Positions 32,648 to 41,544 are shown, numbered from the stretch's first letter. The stretch: DNA of 42,328 bases from an uncultured Acidobacteriaceae bacterium (GCA_903849645.1 CAINJJ010000024.1:1-42328), one strand, 5' to 3'. The notes: generated from the sequence alone by a model not told the origin. Numbers and translations: made by a program.

Positions 32648-33676
32648 TCATTCGCGGTCGATGCCATACACAGGGATGCCTTCATCCAATTTGAACACGA
32701 GCGCCGCCGCCCGCGCGGCAAAATCCGACTGCGGAAACTTGTCTTTCAGCCGCCCGGCCAGCTCTTTGGCGCGGGCATGAGCGGCGTTGCTCTTGTTGTC
32801 GCTGCCGTCGGCCCCATACATATCTGTCAGCACCGCGTGCCGGTAGACCGCCAGATAAAGCGCCTGCGCCGTGCGCGGGCTGTCGGGGTAGTCGGCTGCA
32901 TACTTTTCGTAGTACTCGGCCTCCTTCTCCGGGCACTTCGTCGTCCCCTGCCAGTCGCCGCACAGCTTGTTGTCGATCAAGGCAAAAGCCGCCAGGTCCG
33001 CCGGGCGCGTATGAGGAAAGAGCTTGATCACCTTCTTCATCTCCTCCTCGTCGATCTGGTCGCGCATATAGGCCTCGCGCTCCCGCGACGACGGCCGCGA
33101 GGCCGCATCGGCCTTCTGTATCTGCCACAGGATGTCGGCGGCCCGCCACGCAGCCTCCCCGGCCAGCGGCGACGTACCAAACATCTCCACCAGTCTCCGA
33201 TACAAGAGCCGCGCGCTCTGCGCCGCGTTCACCGGCCCGCGCGGGTCCGAGGCCAGCGCCTCCTGATTGGCCGCCTCGCCCATCAGCACCAGGTCGCCCC
33301 CCGCCGTGGTCTCCACCACCACCCCCTTGGCCTCCAGCCAGCCCGACACAGGCGGCGGCGTCTCGTCCCGCCCAAACACCGGCGCGTCCTTGTCCGTCAC
33401 CTCTTCAATGTCGGTATTGGCATAGACCCGCATCCACGGCCCGCTCTTTTCCGCCACCACCATCTCCCGGCCAATCTGCACCTTGTCGACCTTTTGCGAG
33501 GACTTGTCGGGAGCCACGTAGAGCCAGGTCACACGCAGCGCCGTGGCCCGTGGGCCCGCCATCGGCCTCACCTGTTGCGGCTTCTTGTCGGCCAGCGCCG
33601 GCGCAGCCAGGGACGCTGCCATCAGCGCCAGCCCGGCCAATCGGAAAATGCGATTGCATTGAGCCACGATGTGCAT
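32648..33676 (-). CDS. Exported protein with SH3-like and TPR-like regions
   Basis: A roughly 342-residue exported protein. A signal peptide (about 1-28, ending APALA) precedes a bacterial-SH3-like region (about 45-125, with ALRVTWLYVAPDKSSQKVDKVQIGREM), often a cell-wall-binding module. The rest (150-340) is helical with TPR-like spacing (ARLLYRRLVEMFGTSPLAGEAAWRAADILW; EYYEKYAADYPDSPRTAQALYLAVYRHA). The start at 33676 (ATG) or 33685 (GTG) is uncertain because no clear ribosome site exists; the longer open frame upstream is not supported. It could be a peptidoglycan-associated scaffold. It lies 60 bases before uppP on the same strand. Confidence 0.78.
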   Translation of the reverse strand: MHIVAQCNRIFRLAGLALMAASLAAPALADKKPQQVRPMAGPRATALRVTWLYVAPDKSSQKVDKVQIGREMVVAEKSGPWMRVYANTDIEEVTDKDAPVFGRDETPPPVSGWLEAKGVVVETTAGGDLVLMGEAANQEALASDPRGPVNAAQSARLLYRRLVEMFGTSPLAGEAAWRAADILWQIQKADAASRPSSREREAYMRDQIDEEEMKKVIKLFPHTRPADLAAFALIDNKLCGDWQGTTKCPEKEAEYYEKYAADYPDSPRTAQALYLAVYRHAVLTDMYGADGSDNKSNAAHARAKELAGRLKDKFPQSDFAARAAALVFKLDEGIPVYGIDRE

Positions 33677-33816
33677 AGTGTTCACGGCTGAATCATAATG
33701 CAACGCATCCTTGCCGATCTGCGCCCCCGCCGCCGGCCACGCCCGCAAACGCCAGGGAACGCCGCGCCCGCACTTTCCGTAGTACTCTGGGAAGCGTTTT
33801 TTTTGAGGAGGCAACC

Positions 33817-34347
33817 ATGTATTGCAGCGGATGCGGTCAAGCTCTGGCGCCCGGGCAGGGCCTCTGCCCACAATGCGGTCGTGCCGCCGTGGCCCCCGTG
33901 CCTCAGATGCCCGGCTTTCAGTTCCAGCTTGAAACCTATGCCGGCAAGATCAAGGCACTCAGCGTGGTCTGGTTCATCTATGCCGGGTTCTCCCTGCTCG
34001 TTGGATTTCTCGGCCTGGCCTTTGCCAAAGCCGCTCTCAGCGGCGCCTTCCCCTGGATGCACGGACCCTGGGCGCATCAGCCCTGGGCCAACGGCGGAGT
34101 CCCGCCCTTCTGGTTCGGCCCCGCCATCCTTCACCTGGCCTGGGTCTTCCTGATCCTGCGCGCCATTCTCGCCCTTGCCGCAGCCTGGGGACTCATGGAG
34201 CGCGCCCCCTGGGGCCGCATCGTGGCCATCGTGGCGGCCTTCCTCAATCTCCTCAAGTTCCCCTTCGGAACCGCCCTGGGCATCTGGACCCTGGTCGTGC
34301 TGCTCGGCTACCGCAACACCACCCTCTACCAGCAGTTGCCGGAGTAG
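33817..34347 (+). CDS. Zinc-ribbon membrane protein, unknown function
   Basis: A 176-residue protein. An N-terminal zinc ribbon, C3-X2-C6 ... C17-X2-C20 (MYCSGCG, CPQCG), is followed by about four hydrophobic segments (residues 45-70, 95-120, 125-145, 150-165). GAGGAGG lies 5 bases before the ATG, after a run of Ts. The zinc-ribbon-plus-helices layout is widespread in uncharacterised bacterial membrane proteins. It is divergent from the SH3/TPR-like gene and followed by a dispersed repeat. No function can be given. Confidence 0.85.
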   Translation: MYCSGCGQALAPGQGLCPQCGRAAVAPVPQMPGFQFQLETYAGKIKALSVVWFIYAGFSLLVGFLGLAFAKAALSGAFPWMHGPWAHQPWANGGVPPFWFGPAILHLAWVFLILRAILALAAAWGLMERAPWGRIVAIVAAFLNLLKFPFGTALGIWTLVVLLGYRNTTLYQQLPE

Positions 34348-34387
34348 TCCCCCTTTTGCGTCTTCGCTCCTGCTGCAGAGTCTTCTG

Positions 34388-34446
34388 CCCCATCCATTGC
34401 GCGCATTCCGGGGCAATGGGTGGGATGCCGGCAAAGCTGGGTCTGC
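34388..34446. repeat. Dispersed repeat copy 2 after the zinc-ribbon gene
   Basis: CCATCCATTGCGCGC (from 34390), GGGCAATGGGTGGG and GTGGGATGCCGGCAAAGC match the element at 27222-27270 with few changes. CCCATCCATTGC pairs with GCAATGGGTGGG (one G-T), giving a 12-bp hairpin. Both copies sit just after a plus-strand stop codon. Confidence 0.75.
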
Positions 34447-34559
34447 CATCTTTGAAAAGGCCCCCTTACAGCGGCAGCCACTCAAACGGAAACAGCTTCC
34501 CCGCCGCCTCCACGCAACAGTGGACAGCCCAAATCTCCCCAGGCGCTACAATCAAAGCC

Positions 34560-35549
34560 ATGAGTTTTCCTGAAATGCGGATGCGCCGGCTCCGGCGCAG
34601 CGAATCCCTGCGGGCCCTTGTGCGTGAAACCTCCGTCGAGCCCGGCGACCTCATCTATCCACTCTTCATCTGTCCCGGCGAGGGCATCCGCAAGGAAATC
34701 AGTTCCATGCCCGGCGTCTTCAACCTCTCCGTCGACGAGGCCGTCCGCGAGGCGGAAGAAGCCGCCCGCCTCGGCATCGGCGGCCTCCTGCTCTTCGGCC
34801 TGCCCGAGACCAAGGACGAGCAGGGAACCGGCGCATGGGAGGACGAAGGCATCGTCCAGCAGGGCCTCCGCGCCCTCAAGCAATCCGCAGCCGCCAAAAA
34901 GCTCGTCCTCATCGCCGACGTCTGCCTCTGCGAGTACACCAGCCACGGCCACTGCGGCATCGTCGTCGAGACCCGCGACGGCTTTGACGTCGAAAACGAC
35001 AGCACCCTCGACCTGCTCGCCCGCGCCGCCGCCAGCCTGGCACGCGCCGGAGCCGACATCGTGGCTCCCAGCGACATGATGGACGGCCGCGTCGGGGCCA
35101 TCCGCCGCGCCCTCGACGACGAAAACTGCGCCCACACCCCCATCCTCAGCTACGCCTCCAAGTTCGCCTCGGCCTTCTACGGACCCTTCCGCGAGGCCGC
35201 CGACTCCGCCCCCCAGTTTGGCGACCGCAAGACCTACCAGATGGACGGCGCAAACATCCGCGAAGCCATGCGCGAGATCGACCTCGACCTCCTCGAAGGC
35301 GCCGACATGATCCTGATGAAGCCCGCCATGCCTTACCTCGACGTCATCCGCGCCGCACGCGAACGCGTCGACGTCCCCATCGGCGCTTATCAGGTCTCCG
35401 GCGAGTACTCCATGCTCCAGGCAGCCTTCGCCAAAGGCTGGCTCGACCGCGACCGCGCCATCCTCGAGTCCCTCCTCGGCATCCGCCGCGCCGGCGCGGA
35501 CTTCATCGTCACCTACTTCGCCAAAGACGCCGCCAAACTCCTGGCATAA
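34560..35549 (+). CDS. hemB: Delta-aminolevulinic acid dehydratase (porphobilinogen synthase)
   Basis: A 329-residue HemB, which condenses two 5-aminolevulinates to porphobilinogen in haem synthesis. The zinc-site cysteines C122, C124 and C132 ([13 protein letters not shown]) are present, so it is a zinc-type rather than a purely magnesium-type enzyme. The active-site lysines are K201 ([15 protein letters not shown]) and K254 (ILMKPA). The ATG at 34560 starts the conserved sequence [13 protein letters not shown]; the longer open frame upstream runs through repeat DNA and is not supported. It stands alone, with no other haem genes nearby. Confidence 0.97.
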   Translation: MSFPEMRMRRLRRSESLRALVRETSVEPGDLIYPLFICPGEGIRKEISSMPGVFNLSVDEAVREAEEAARLGIGGLLLFGLPETKDEQGTGAWEDEGIVQQGLRALKQSAAAKKLVLIADVCLCEYTSHGHCGIVVETRDGFDVENDSTLDLLARAAASLARAGADIVAPSDMMDGRVGAIRRALDDENCAHTPILSYASKFASAFYGPFREAADSAPQFGDRKTYQMDGANIREAMREIDLDLLEGADMILMKPAMPYLDVIRAARERVDVPIGAYQVSGEYSMLQAAFAKGWLDRDRAILESLLGIRRAGADFIVTYFAKDAAKLLA

Positions 35550-35664
35550 CTGCGGCCGCTCATCGAAACACCAAATGCCCCCCTCAGCCCATCGCGGCAC
35601 GGTGCTTCGTTTCTTTGCACACCGCTGCTCCATCCTATCTGTGCCCATACTCTCTGATCACTAT

Positions 35665-36138
35665 ATGGTTTACGACATTTCACTTAGTCCTGAGCAAAAC
35701 CGGCCTGCGGAGATACCACACCATCCGGGAGTTGTTGGGCATGTCGTCTTTCCGGTCGGCATTCCGAATAGCCCATCCGACAACGTGGACATTGAGAATC
35801 GCCCCACACACAGGATGGCAAGTGACGGGTTCTTTTGGGATGACCTCTCAACGAAAGTAGTGTTCGTTGACGAATTCCAAGATGAGTTCGCTGTGGTAGT
35901 CGCAACCACAATGGAAAGCACTGTCAAGGTTGATACTGTCGAAATCTCAAGAAAATGGATTTGCCCGAGCGCTTCTGAAATATGTGCCGAGCATCTGGCC
36001 CGCACAGACTTCCTGAAGTCTCCGAACCCTTCGATCGAGCTGACATTTCGCGGCGTCAGTGGCACGCCAGCACGACAATCCAAAGTTCTTCTCTCCCCGA
36101 CTGCTTCTGAGAAACTTGCCGCTTCGCCTATCAAATGA
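35665..36138 (+). CDS. Low-GC orphan open frame
   Basis: A 157-residue reading frame of unknown family. The stretch from about 35600 to 36300 has visibly lower GC and less third-position bias than its surroundings, suggesting foreign DNA. Residues 1-115 look like a possible globular protein (GFFWDDLSTKVVFVDEFQDEF). The last ~40 (PNPSIELTFRGVSG onward) resemble, from memory, the C-terminal read-through peptides produced where genes run into intergenic repeats. No ribosome site is visible at the ATG; a start at 35575 is also possible. A long open frame exists on the opposite strand too. I am not certain that it is expressed. Confidence 0.4.
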   Translation: MVYDISLSPEQNRPAEIPHHPGVVGHVVFPVGIPNSPSDNVDIENRPTHRMASDGFFWDDLSTKVVFVDEFQDEFAVVVATTMESTVKVDTVEISRKWICPSASEICAEHLARTDFLKSPNPSIELTFRGVSGTPARQSKVLLSPTASEKLAASPIK

Positions 36139-36310
36139 TGAGTCAACGGCTCACCGCTAAATCCAAAGTCCACAACTGAGGCTGAGAAATAGCAGGTCGA
36201 GGGCTGATACCATCGTCGCGCCTATTCGAGGCCAAAGATCGCTAGGTATGCCGTAGGTTGTGGAGGCCGTTTGCTTGGTCGGCAACCGCTCGTCAACGGA
36301 TGAAAATGCC
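36139..36310. other. Low-GC intergenic stretch
   Basis: This continues the atypical composition of the preceding orphan frame. No repeat, hairpin or gene could be supported. Confidence 0.4.
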
Positions 36311-36556
36311 CTACAACTTCTTCCGCAGATACTCAAACACCACATACCCGATGAAGGCCGACACCAGCGCAATCCCCAGGTTCGTCACGCTGAACACATT
36401 CACCAGCCCCTGCCACAGGCTCTTGCCCCGCCCGTTGGCCGCCGTGAACTCCCCCATCAACAGGTTCGAATAGAAGAGAAACACAATGAACGCGACCTCG
36501 ATCACTGCCCGCCAGACAGGGGTAAGGCGTCGCCGCTTGGGGGGAATCTGCCGCAT
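36311..36556 (-). CDS. Small two-helix membrane protein
   Basis: An 81-residue protein with a basic N-terminus (MRQIPPKRRRL) and two hydrophobic segments (about 15-35 and 55-75), ending in LRKKL. It is probably an inner-membrane protein with both ends in the cytoplasm. An AGGATGAG stretch precedes the ATG at 36556. It lies 53 bases after the alpha/beta hydrolase gene on the same strand and could be co-transcribed. The function is unknown. Confidence 0.72.
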   Translation of the reverse strand: MRQIPPKRRRLTPVWRAVIEVAFIVFLFYSNLLMGEFTAANGRGKSLWQGLVNVFSVTNLGIALVSAFIGYVVFEYLRKKL

Positions 36557-36609
36557 GGTGGGCTCATCCTATCAAGAACCGCCCCGCGCCCCAAGCCCTT
36601 TCGCATCCG

Positions 36610-37431
36610 TCACCCCTGCAGGAACGCAAGCAGGTCCGCGTTCACCTTGTCCTTGAGGGTCGAACACATCCCGTGCGGCGCCCCCGGATACACCTTCAGC
36701 ACTGACCCCTTCACCAGCTTCGCCGCCCGCAGCGCCGAGGCCCCGATGGGAACAATCTGGTCGTCGTCTCCGTGCAAAATCAGCACCGGCACATCGATCT
36801 TCTTCAGGTCCTCCGTGAAGTCGGTCTCTGAGAAAGCCTGGATGCAGTCATACACGGCCTTGAATCCCGCCTGCATCCCCTGCAGCCAGAACGAGTCCCG
36901 CAGCCCCTGCGACACCTTGGCCCCATCCCGGTTCGCTCCGTAGAACGCCACCGTCAGGTCCTTGAAAAACTGCGAGCGGTCGGCCAGAACCCCCGCGCGG
37001 ATTCCGTCGAAGGCCGCCATCGGCAAGCCTTCCGGGTTGGCCTCTGTCTTGAGCATCAGCGGCGTCACCGCGCCGATAAGCACCGCCTTGGCCACGCGCC
37101 CCGTGCCGTGCCGCCCAATGTAGCGCGCCACCTCGCCGCCGCCCGTCGAGTGGCCCACATGCACCGCCTCTCGCAGGTCCAGAGCCTCGGTCAGCGTCGC
37201 CAGGTCGTCGGCGTACGTGTCCATGTCGTTGCCCTGCCAGGGCTGGTCACTGCGCCCGTGCCCGCGCCGGTCGAGGGCGATGGTCCGGTACCCATGCCAT
37301 GAGAGAAACAACATCTGGTCCTCGAACGCATCGGCGCTCAGCGGCCATCCGTGGCTGAAGACCACGGGCTGTCCCGCGCCCCAGTCCTTGTAGTAGAGCT
37401 GCGTTCCATCTTTCGCCGTCATGGTGGGCAT
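36610..37431 (-). CDS. Alpha/beta hydrolase (non-haem chloroperoxidase-like)
   Basis: A 273-residue alpha/beta hydrolase. The nucleophile elbow is GHSTGG with S95; the acid is Asp in GDDDQIVP near 227 and the base is His in GAPHGM near 256. [12 protein letters not shown] supplies the oxyanion HGWP motif. Overall it matches the cofactor-free 'chloroperoxidase'/esterase group, whose natural reactions are usually ester hydrolysis or perhydrolysis. The ATG at 37431 has GGAGG 6 bases ahead; the longer frame is not supported. It is divergent from the purine permease gene. Confidence 0.93.
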   Translation of the reverse strand: MPTMTAKDGTQLYYKDWGAGQPVVFSHGWPLSADAFEDQMLFLSWHGYRTIALDRRGHGRSDQPWQGNDMDTYADDLATLTEALDLREAVHVGHSTGGGEVARYIGRHGTGRVAKAVLIGAVTPLMLKTEANPEGLPMAAFDGIRAGVLADRSQFFKDLTVAFYGANRDGAKVSQGLRDSFWLQGMQAGFKAVYDCIQAFSETDFTEDLKKIDVPVLILHGDDDQIVPIGASALRAAKLVKGSVLKVYPGAPHGMCSTLKDKVNADLLAFLQG

Positions 37432-37607
37432 GGTGAGCCTCCTGCTTCGTTTTGGGGATTGTTCGCGGCCGCGGAAACCAGCTTCGAGTCTGCCTGCCGC
37501 TTCTCCATTCAAGCGGCGGCGGGCTCTCCTGGTCTGTGCTTTCTTGTTCACCTCCATTAATTGCTTTGCGATGCTGCCCGCGTGTGGTTTCCTTGAACTA
37601 CCCGCCT

Positions 37608-38915
37608 ATGCTGAAGCGACTTGAAGCCTACTTTGAATTCACCCGCCTGGGAACCAACTGGCGCACGGAGATTCTGGCCGGCGTCACCACCTTCCTCACC
37701 ATGGCCTACATCGTGCTCGTCAACCCCGCCATCCTGGCGGCGGCAGGCATGCCCCTGGCCGCGGTCACCGCCGCCACCTGCCTCTCGGCCGCCTTCGGCT
37801 CCATCATGATGGGCGTGGTGGCGCGCTATCCCATCGCGCTCGCCCCCGGCATGGGTCTCAACGCCTACTTTGCCTACGCCGTCTGCATCAAGATGCATAT
37901 CCCCTGGCAGACCGCCCTGGGCGCCGTCTTTCTCTCCGGCGTCATCTTTCTCGCCCTCACCGCCGCCGGCATCCGCCAGATGATTCTCCACGCCATTCCC
38001 CATGAGCTTTACGCCGCGGTGGCCAGCGGCATCGGTCTCTTCATCGCCCTCATCGGCTTTCGCAACGCGGGCCTTGTGGTGGCCGACCCCAACACCCTCG
38101 TCGGTCTGGGCAACATCCGCAACCCCGCCACCGCCCTCGCTCTCGTCGGCCTCATCCTCATGGTCGCCCTCGAGGTCAAGAAGGTCCGCGGCGCCATCCT
38201 CATCGGTGTGCTCGCCACCACCGGCCTCGCCTGGGCCCTCGGCCTCGTCCACTGGACCCCCGCGCCCGGCGGCTTCCATGCCCTGGCCGCCACCGCCTTC
38301 CAGCTTGACATTCGCGGCGCCATCAACACGGGCCTGCTTGAGATTGTCTTCGTCTTCTTCTTCGTCGACCTGTTTGACAACCTCGGCACCCTCGTCGCCG
38401 TCACCAAGCGCGCCGGCCTGCTCGCCGCCGACCACTCCATTCCCCGCCTCAACCGCATCCTTCTGGCCGACGCCACCGCCACCGTCTTCGGCTCCCTCAC
38501 CGGAACCTCCACCGTCACCAGCTACGTCGAATCCACCGCGGGCGTAGCCGCCGGGGGCCGCTCCGGCGTCACCGCCATCGTCACAGGGCTTCTCTTCCTG
38601 GCCGCCATCGGCGCCGCGCCCTTTGTCGGCATTGTGCCCTCGGCAGCCACCGCTCCAGCGCTTATTCTCGTCGGCTCGCTCATGCTCTCCACGATCACGG
38701 AGATTCGCTGGACCGACCCCCTCGTGGCGGTCCCCTCCTTTCTCACCCTCGTCCTCATCCCGTTCACCTACTCCATCGCCAACGGCCTCGGCTTCGGCAT
38801 CATCGCCTGGGCCGTCCTTCATCTGGCCACCGGCAAGTTCCGCCGCCAGGACTGGCTCCTCTACATCCTGGCCGCGCTCTTCCTTCTGCGCTTTATCTAC
38901 CTCGGCGCAAGTTGA
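37608..38915 (+). CDS. NCS2-family purine permease (AzgA/PbuG-like)
   Basis: A 435-residue membrane transporter of the AzgA branch of nucleobase permeases, likely importing hypoxanthine, guanine or adenine with protons. The N-terminal blocks EILAGVTTFLTMAYIVLVNP and APGMGLNAYFAY and the central FVDLFDNLGTL and TSTVTSYVESTAGVAAGGRSG are characteristic. About 12 hydrophobic segments are present. The ATG at 37608 begins the conserved sequence (MLKRLEAYFEF); the upstream extension of the open frame is unsupported. There are no purine-metabolism genes next to it, and I saw no purine-riboswitch-like leader. Confidence 0.94.
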   Translation: MLKRLEAYFEFTRLGTNWRTEILAGVTTFLTMAYIVLVNPAILAAAGMPLAAVTAATCLSAAFGSIMMGVVARYPIALAPGMGLNAYFAYAVCIKMHIPWQTALGAVFLSGVIFLALTAAGIRQMILHAIPHELYAAVASGIGLFIALIGFRNAGLVVADPNTLVGLGNIRNPATALALVGLILMVALEVKKVRGAILIGVLATTGLAWALGLVHWTPAPGGFHALAATAFQLDIRGAINTGLLEIVFVFFFVDLFDNLGTLVAVTKRAGLLAADHSIPRLNRILLADATATVFGSLTGTSTVTSYVESTAGVAAGGRSGVTAIVTGLLFLAAIGAAPFVGIVPSAATAPALILVGSLMLSTITEIRWTDPLVAVPSFLTLVLIPFTYSIANGLGFGIIAWAVLHLATGKFRRQDWLLYILAALFLLRFIYLGAS

Positions 38916-39048
38916 TGCAGCGCAGCGCTGGGGCGTCGTGGGAATCCCCGCCCCCCGGTGCCGGGTTGAATCCCCCGCCGCCGGCCTCCCCAAAAAGTCG
39001 TAAACTCATCCTGTACGGCCCCTGTACTATGAGGGGTAGGCCTGTGCG

Positions 39049-39810
39049 ATGCAGCCCACAATGGAGACCATGAATCTGCGCATGGAAAAGGCAAGACGGC
39101 TCAGGATTCCCGCGCTGGCAACGGCATCGGCTGCCGCGCTCGCCATGGCTCTCGGCCTCTCCGCCTGCCAGAACGTGGCCACCTTCACCCAGCCCAGCCT
39201 GGTGCGCGTCATTGACGCTTCCTACATCGCGCCCGCCGTCAACGTCTATGTGGAAGGGCAACTGCTCGCCGGCAACATCGGGCAGGGAAGCATCACTCCC
39301 TACGGCACCCTCACCGCATCCAATGACGCTGTCATCAAGATCACCGAGTCCACCGGCGGAGCGTCGCTCGTCACCGCCAACGGCACCCTGCTCGGCGGCC
39401 ATCAGCACTCCGTCTTCCTCACCGACAACGGCGCCGCGCCCACCAGCTACACCGTCACCGTGCTGGAAGATCAGCAGGTCCCGGCCGCCGGGGGCCACTC
39501 CGCTTTCCGGTTCCTCAACCAGGCCCCCAAGGTCGGCGCGCTCGATGTCTACATGGTGCCCAGCGGCACCACCCTGGCCAACACCATCCCCATCGTGACG
39601 GCGCTGCCCGTCGGCTCCACGGCAGGCTACATCAGCTTCAACGCCCAGACCGTCACCATGGTCATCACCCCCACCGGCGTCATCACTCCCAAATACACCT
39701 CCACCGGCATGAGCCTGGTGGGCGGCGAAGTGCGCACGGTGCTCATCGTCGACACCCAGTTGACCAGCAACCCGCCCGTAGCCGTCTTCACGGCCAACGA
39801 CGTCAACTAG
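39049..39810 (+). CDS. DUF4397-domain lipoprotein
   Basis: A 253-residue exported lipoprotein. A basic head and hydrophobic segment end in the lipobox LSAC, with the acylated Cys at 40. The mature part contains DUF4397-type immunoglobulin-like blocks (RVIDASYIAPAVNVYVEG and FRFLNQAPKVGALDVYMVP), each beginning a beta-sandwich unit. Several in-frame ATGs exist (39049, 39061, 39070, 39082); the first has AGG upstream, but the last would still leave a normal signal peptide. The stop codon lies inside a perfect 21-bp palindrome. The role is unknown; it is perhaps a surface or adhesion component. Confidence 0.87.
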   Translation: MQPTMETMNLRMEKARRLRIPALATASAAALAMALGLSACQNVATFTQPSLVRVIDASYIAPAVNVYVEGQLLAGNIGQGSITPYGTLTASNDAVIKITESTGGASLVTANGTLLGGHQHSVFLTDNGAAPTSYTVTVLEDQQVPAAGGHSAFRFLNQAPKVGALDVYMVPSGTTLANTIPIVTALPVGSTAGYISFNAQTVTMVITPTGVITPKYTSTGMSLVGGEVRTVLIVDTQLTSNPPVAVFTANDVN

Positions 39811-39862
39811 GGCCTGTTAACACTACCCGGCCATCCGCCCTGGTAGTGTTAACAGGCCCTAG
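39807..39862. repeat. Perfect 21-bp inverted repeat overlapping a stop codon
   Basis: CTAGGGCCTGTTAACACTACC (39807-39827, the last base counted separately as C) is the exact reverse complement of 39842-39862, with a 14-base loop. It includes the TAG stop of the DUF4397 gene and sits between convergent genes. There is no T-tract. It could end transcription in both directions or be a mobile palindromic repeat. Confidence 0.9.
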
Positions 39863-39880
39863 CTACCGCGGTCCCTCTCC

Positions 39881-40870
39881 TCAATTCCCCGTCAAAACCT
39901 CCGCAAGCATCCGCGGGTCTACGTTGCCGCCGCTCACCACCGCCACCGCCCTCGTATACGCCGGCAACTGGTCCCCGTGAAACAGCAGCGCCGCCGCGGC
40001 CACCGCCCCGCTGGGCTCGGGAACCAGCCGCGTCACCGCCACAATGGCGCGCATCGCGGCCCGAATCTCCGCCTCGGTCACGGTAATCACACCGTCCACA
40101 AACGCCTGGATGTGCGCAAAGTTCCGCTGCCCCACGCTCTGCGTGCGCAGCCCGTCGGCAATCGTCCGGCTGGTCAGCTCCGCCGGCCACTCCACAATTG
40201 AACCGGTTCTGAAGCTCTCCGCCGTGTCCCCGGCCAGCTCCGGCTCCACGCCAAAGACCTTGGTCCGCGGGCTGAGCTGCTTCACCGCCGCCGCAATGCC
40301 CGACAGCAGCCCCCCGCCCGACACCGGCGAAAGCACCAGGTCCACATCCGCCAACTGCTCCACAATCTCCAGCCCGCAGGTGGCCTGGCCGGCGATGATC
40401 TGCTCGTCGTCGTAGGGCGGAATCACCACGTACCCGTGCGCCCGCACCAGCTCATCCGACTTGGCCAGCCGCTCCGTCGAGGCCACACCCACATCCACCA
40501 CTTCGGCGCCCATGGCCAGCGTCGCCGCCCGCTTGATCGCCGGCGCGTTCGAGGGCATCACGATCACCGCCTTCGCGCCCACCTCCCGCGCCGCATAGGC
40601 CACCCCCTGCGCATGGTTGCCGCTGGAGTAGGTAATCACCCCCCGCGCAATCTCCTCCCGCGAAAGCTGCAAGATCTTGTTCGCCGCCCCGCGAATCTTG
40701 AAGGCCCCGATCGGCTGCAGGCTCTCCGCCTTGAGATAGATCTCCCGCGGCTGCCCATACCCCGAGATCCCCGGAAAAGGCGCCCGGACCAGCGGAGTCC
40801 GGAATGCGATGGAGGCAATGCGCGCAGCCGCCGCGCGGATCGATTCGAGTGAGACAAGTTGCTCTGCCAT
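39881..40870 (-). CDS. Threonine/serine dehydratase (PLP-dependent)
   Basis: A roughly 329-residue PLP enzyme of the tryptophan-synthase-beta fold. The PLP lysine is K58 in QPIGAFKIRGA; SSGNHAQGVAYAA is the substrate-serine loop and SGGGLLSG the phosphate loop. It is a short form without the regulatory ACT domain, so probably catabolic threonine/serine dehydratase, serine racemase-like or a related ammonia-lyase rather than the isoleucine-pathway IlvA. The start is uncertain: ATG at 40870 fits the family, ATG at 40888 is also in frame, and neither has a good ribosome site. It is divergent from the toxin-antitoxin pair. Confidence 0.92.
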   Translation of the reverse strand: MAEQLVSLESIRAAAARIASIAFRTPLVRAPFPGISGYGQPREIYLKAESLQPIGAFKIRGAANKILQLSREEIARGVITYSSGNHAQGVAYAAREVGAKAVIVMPSNAPAIKRAATLAMGAEVVDVGVASTERLAKSDELVRAHGYVVIPPYDDEQIIAGQATCGLEIVEQLADVDLVLSPVSGGGLLSGIAAAVKQLSPRTKVFGVEPELAGDTAESFRTGSIVEWPAELTSRTIADGLRTQSVGQRNFAHIQAFVDGVITVTEAEIRAAMRAIVAVTRLVPEPSGAVAAAALLFHGDQLPAYTRAVAVVSGGNVDPRMLAEVLTGN

Positions 40871-40913
40871 GGTGCAATTATCCGCCATCAAATGTGGCGG
40901 GAGTGACCGCTTT

Positions 40914-40959
40914 AGGAGGCGTGATACAGTGAATACATATAGTCACAAGGGAGGCCGCC
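40914..40959 (+). promoter_or_regulatory. Promoter/operator region of the toxin-antitoxin pair
   Basis: GTGATACA and GTGAATACA (40921-40937) form a short direct repeat, and GTGA at 40921 is mirrored by TCAC at 40943-40946. GGGAGG follows at 40949-40954. In ribbon-helix-helix antitoxin operons such repeats are usually the autoregulatory site. Inferred from position. Confidence 0.4.
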
Positions 40960-41187
40960 ATGGCAACTTCGATCAGGCTTGCGCCGGAACTTTCCCGCCG
41001 GCTCGATCAACTCGCCTTGAAGACAGGACGCACCAAGGCTTTCTATCTGCGTGAGATGATTGAGGGCGGCATCGCCGAGGTGGAGGAGTATTATCTGGCC
41101 GCCGAGACGCTGGCGCGGGTTCGCAAAGGGCAGGAGAAAGTGCACTCCGCGGCTTCCGTAAGGAAAGATCTTGGCCTGGAAGATTGA
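40960..41187 (+). CDS. RelB-like ribbon-helix-helix antitoxin
   Basis: A 75-residue antitoxin. The N-terminal ribbon-helix-helix (ATSIRLAPELSRRLDQLALKTGRTKAFYLREMI, residues 2-35) binds DNA as a dimer. The C-terminal part (38-75) would wrap the toxin. GGGAGG lies just upstream. Its end overlaps the toxin gene by 17 bases, the usual arrangement for translation coupling. It would repress its own operon alone and with the toxin. The specific subfamily (RelB, DUF6290 or ParD-like) is not certain. Confidence 0.92.
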   Translation: MATSIRLAPELSRRLDQLALKTGRTKAFYLREMIEGGIAEVEEYYLAAETLARVRKGQEKVHSAASVRKDLGLED

Positions 41188-41437
41188 GTACGCCGAAACC
41201 GCAAGGAAGCAACTGCAAAAGCTGGACAAAGCAGCTGCGCGGCGCATCGTCGACTTCATGGATGAGCGGGTCGCGGCGAGTGATGAGCCACGCGCAATGG
41301 GCAAGGCGCTGAAAGGGGCCTTGGGAGATCTTTGGCGCTATCGTGTGGGCGATTACCGCGTCCTTTGCGCTAGTCAGGATGAGGTGCTCACGGTACTGGT
41401 CTTGCAGATTGGCAATCGAAGAGAGGTTTACCGGTGA
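41171..41437 (+). CDS. RelE/ParE-family toxin
   Basis: An 88-residue toxin of the RelE/ParE superfamily. The IEYAETARKQLQKLD opening, the LGDLWRYRVGDYRVLC core and the LVLQIGNRREVYR ending are typical of RelE-type toxins. The basic residues R70-area and the terminal RREVYR, with a near-C-terminal tyrosine/arginine, are where RelE mRNA interferases act. It starts with TTG at 41171 inside the antitoxin gene. Cleavage of ribosome-bound mRNA is the likely action; ParE-type gyrase inhibition is the alternative. Confidence 0.92.
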   Translation: MAWKIEYAETARKQLQKLDKAAARRIVDFMDERVAASDEPRAMGKALKGALGDLWRYRVGDYRVLCASQDEVLTVLVLQIGNRREVYR

Positions 41438-41544
41438 GTTGTTTCAGCCTGCACACAGTGAGGCCGATCCGTTCGTAGCCTTCTGTAGGGACACCTTGGG
41501 TTCCTAGGCGCGCATGACCTACGCAGAGATCGTCCGAGCCGCCC

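Noticed and set aside
34356..34559. N-terminal extension of hemB
   Set aside because: It runs through the dispersed repeat at 34388-34446, and family similarity starts only at the ATG at 34560.
35670..36173. 167-residue minus-strand frame in the low-GC island
   Set aside because: It is opposite a slightly more protein-like frame and has no start signal or domain; neither strand is certain.
37557..38993. 478-residue minus-strand open frame across the permease gene
   Set aside because: Its Gly/Asp/Glu-rich composition mirrors the permease codons; there is no domain or ribosome site.
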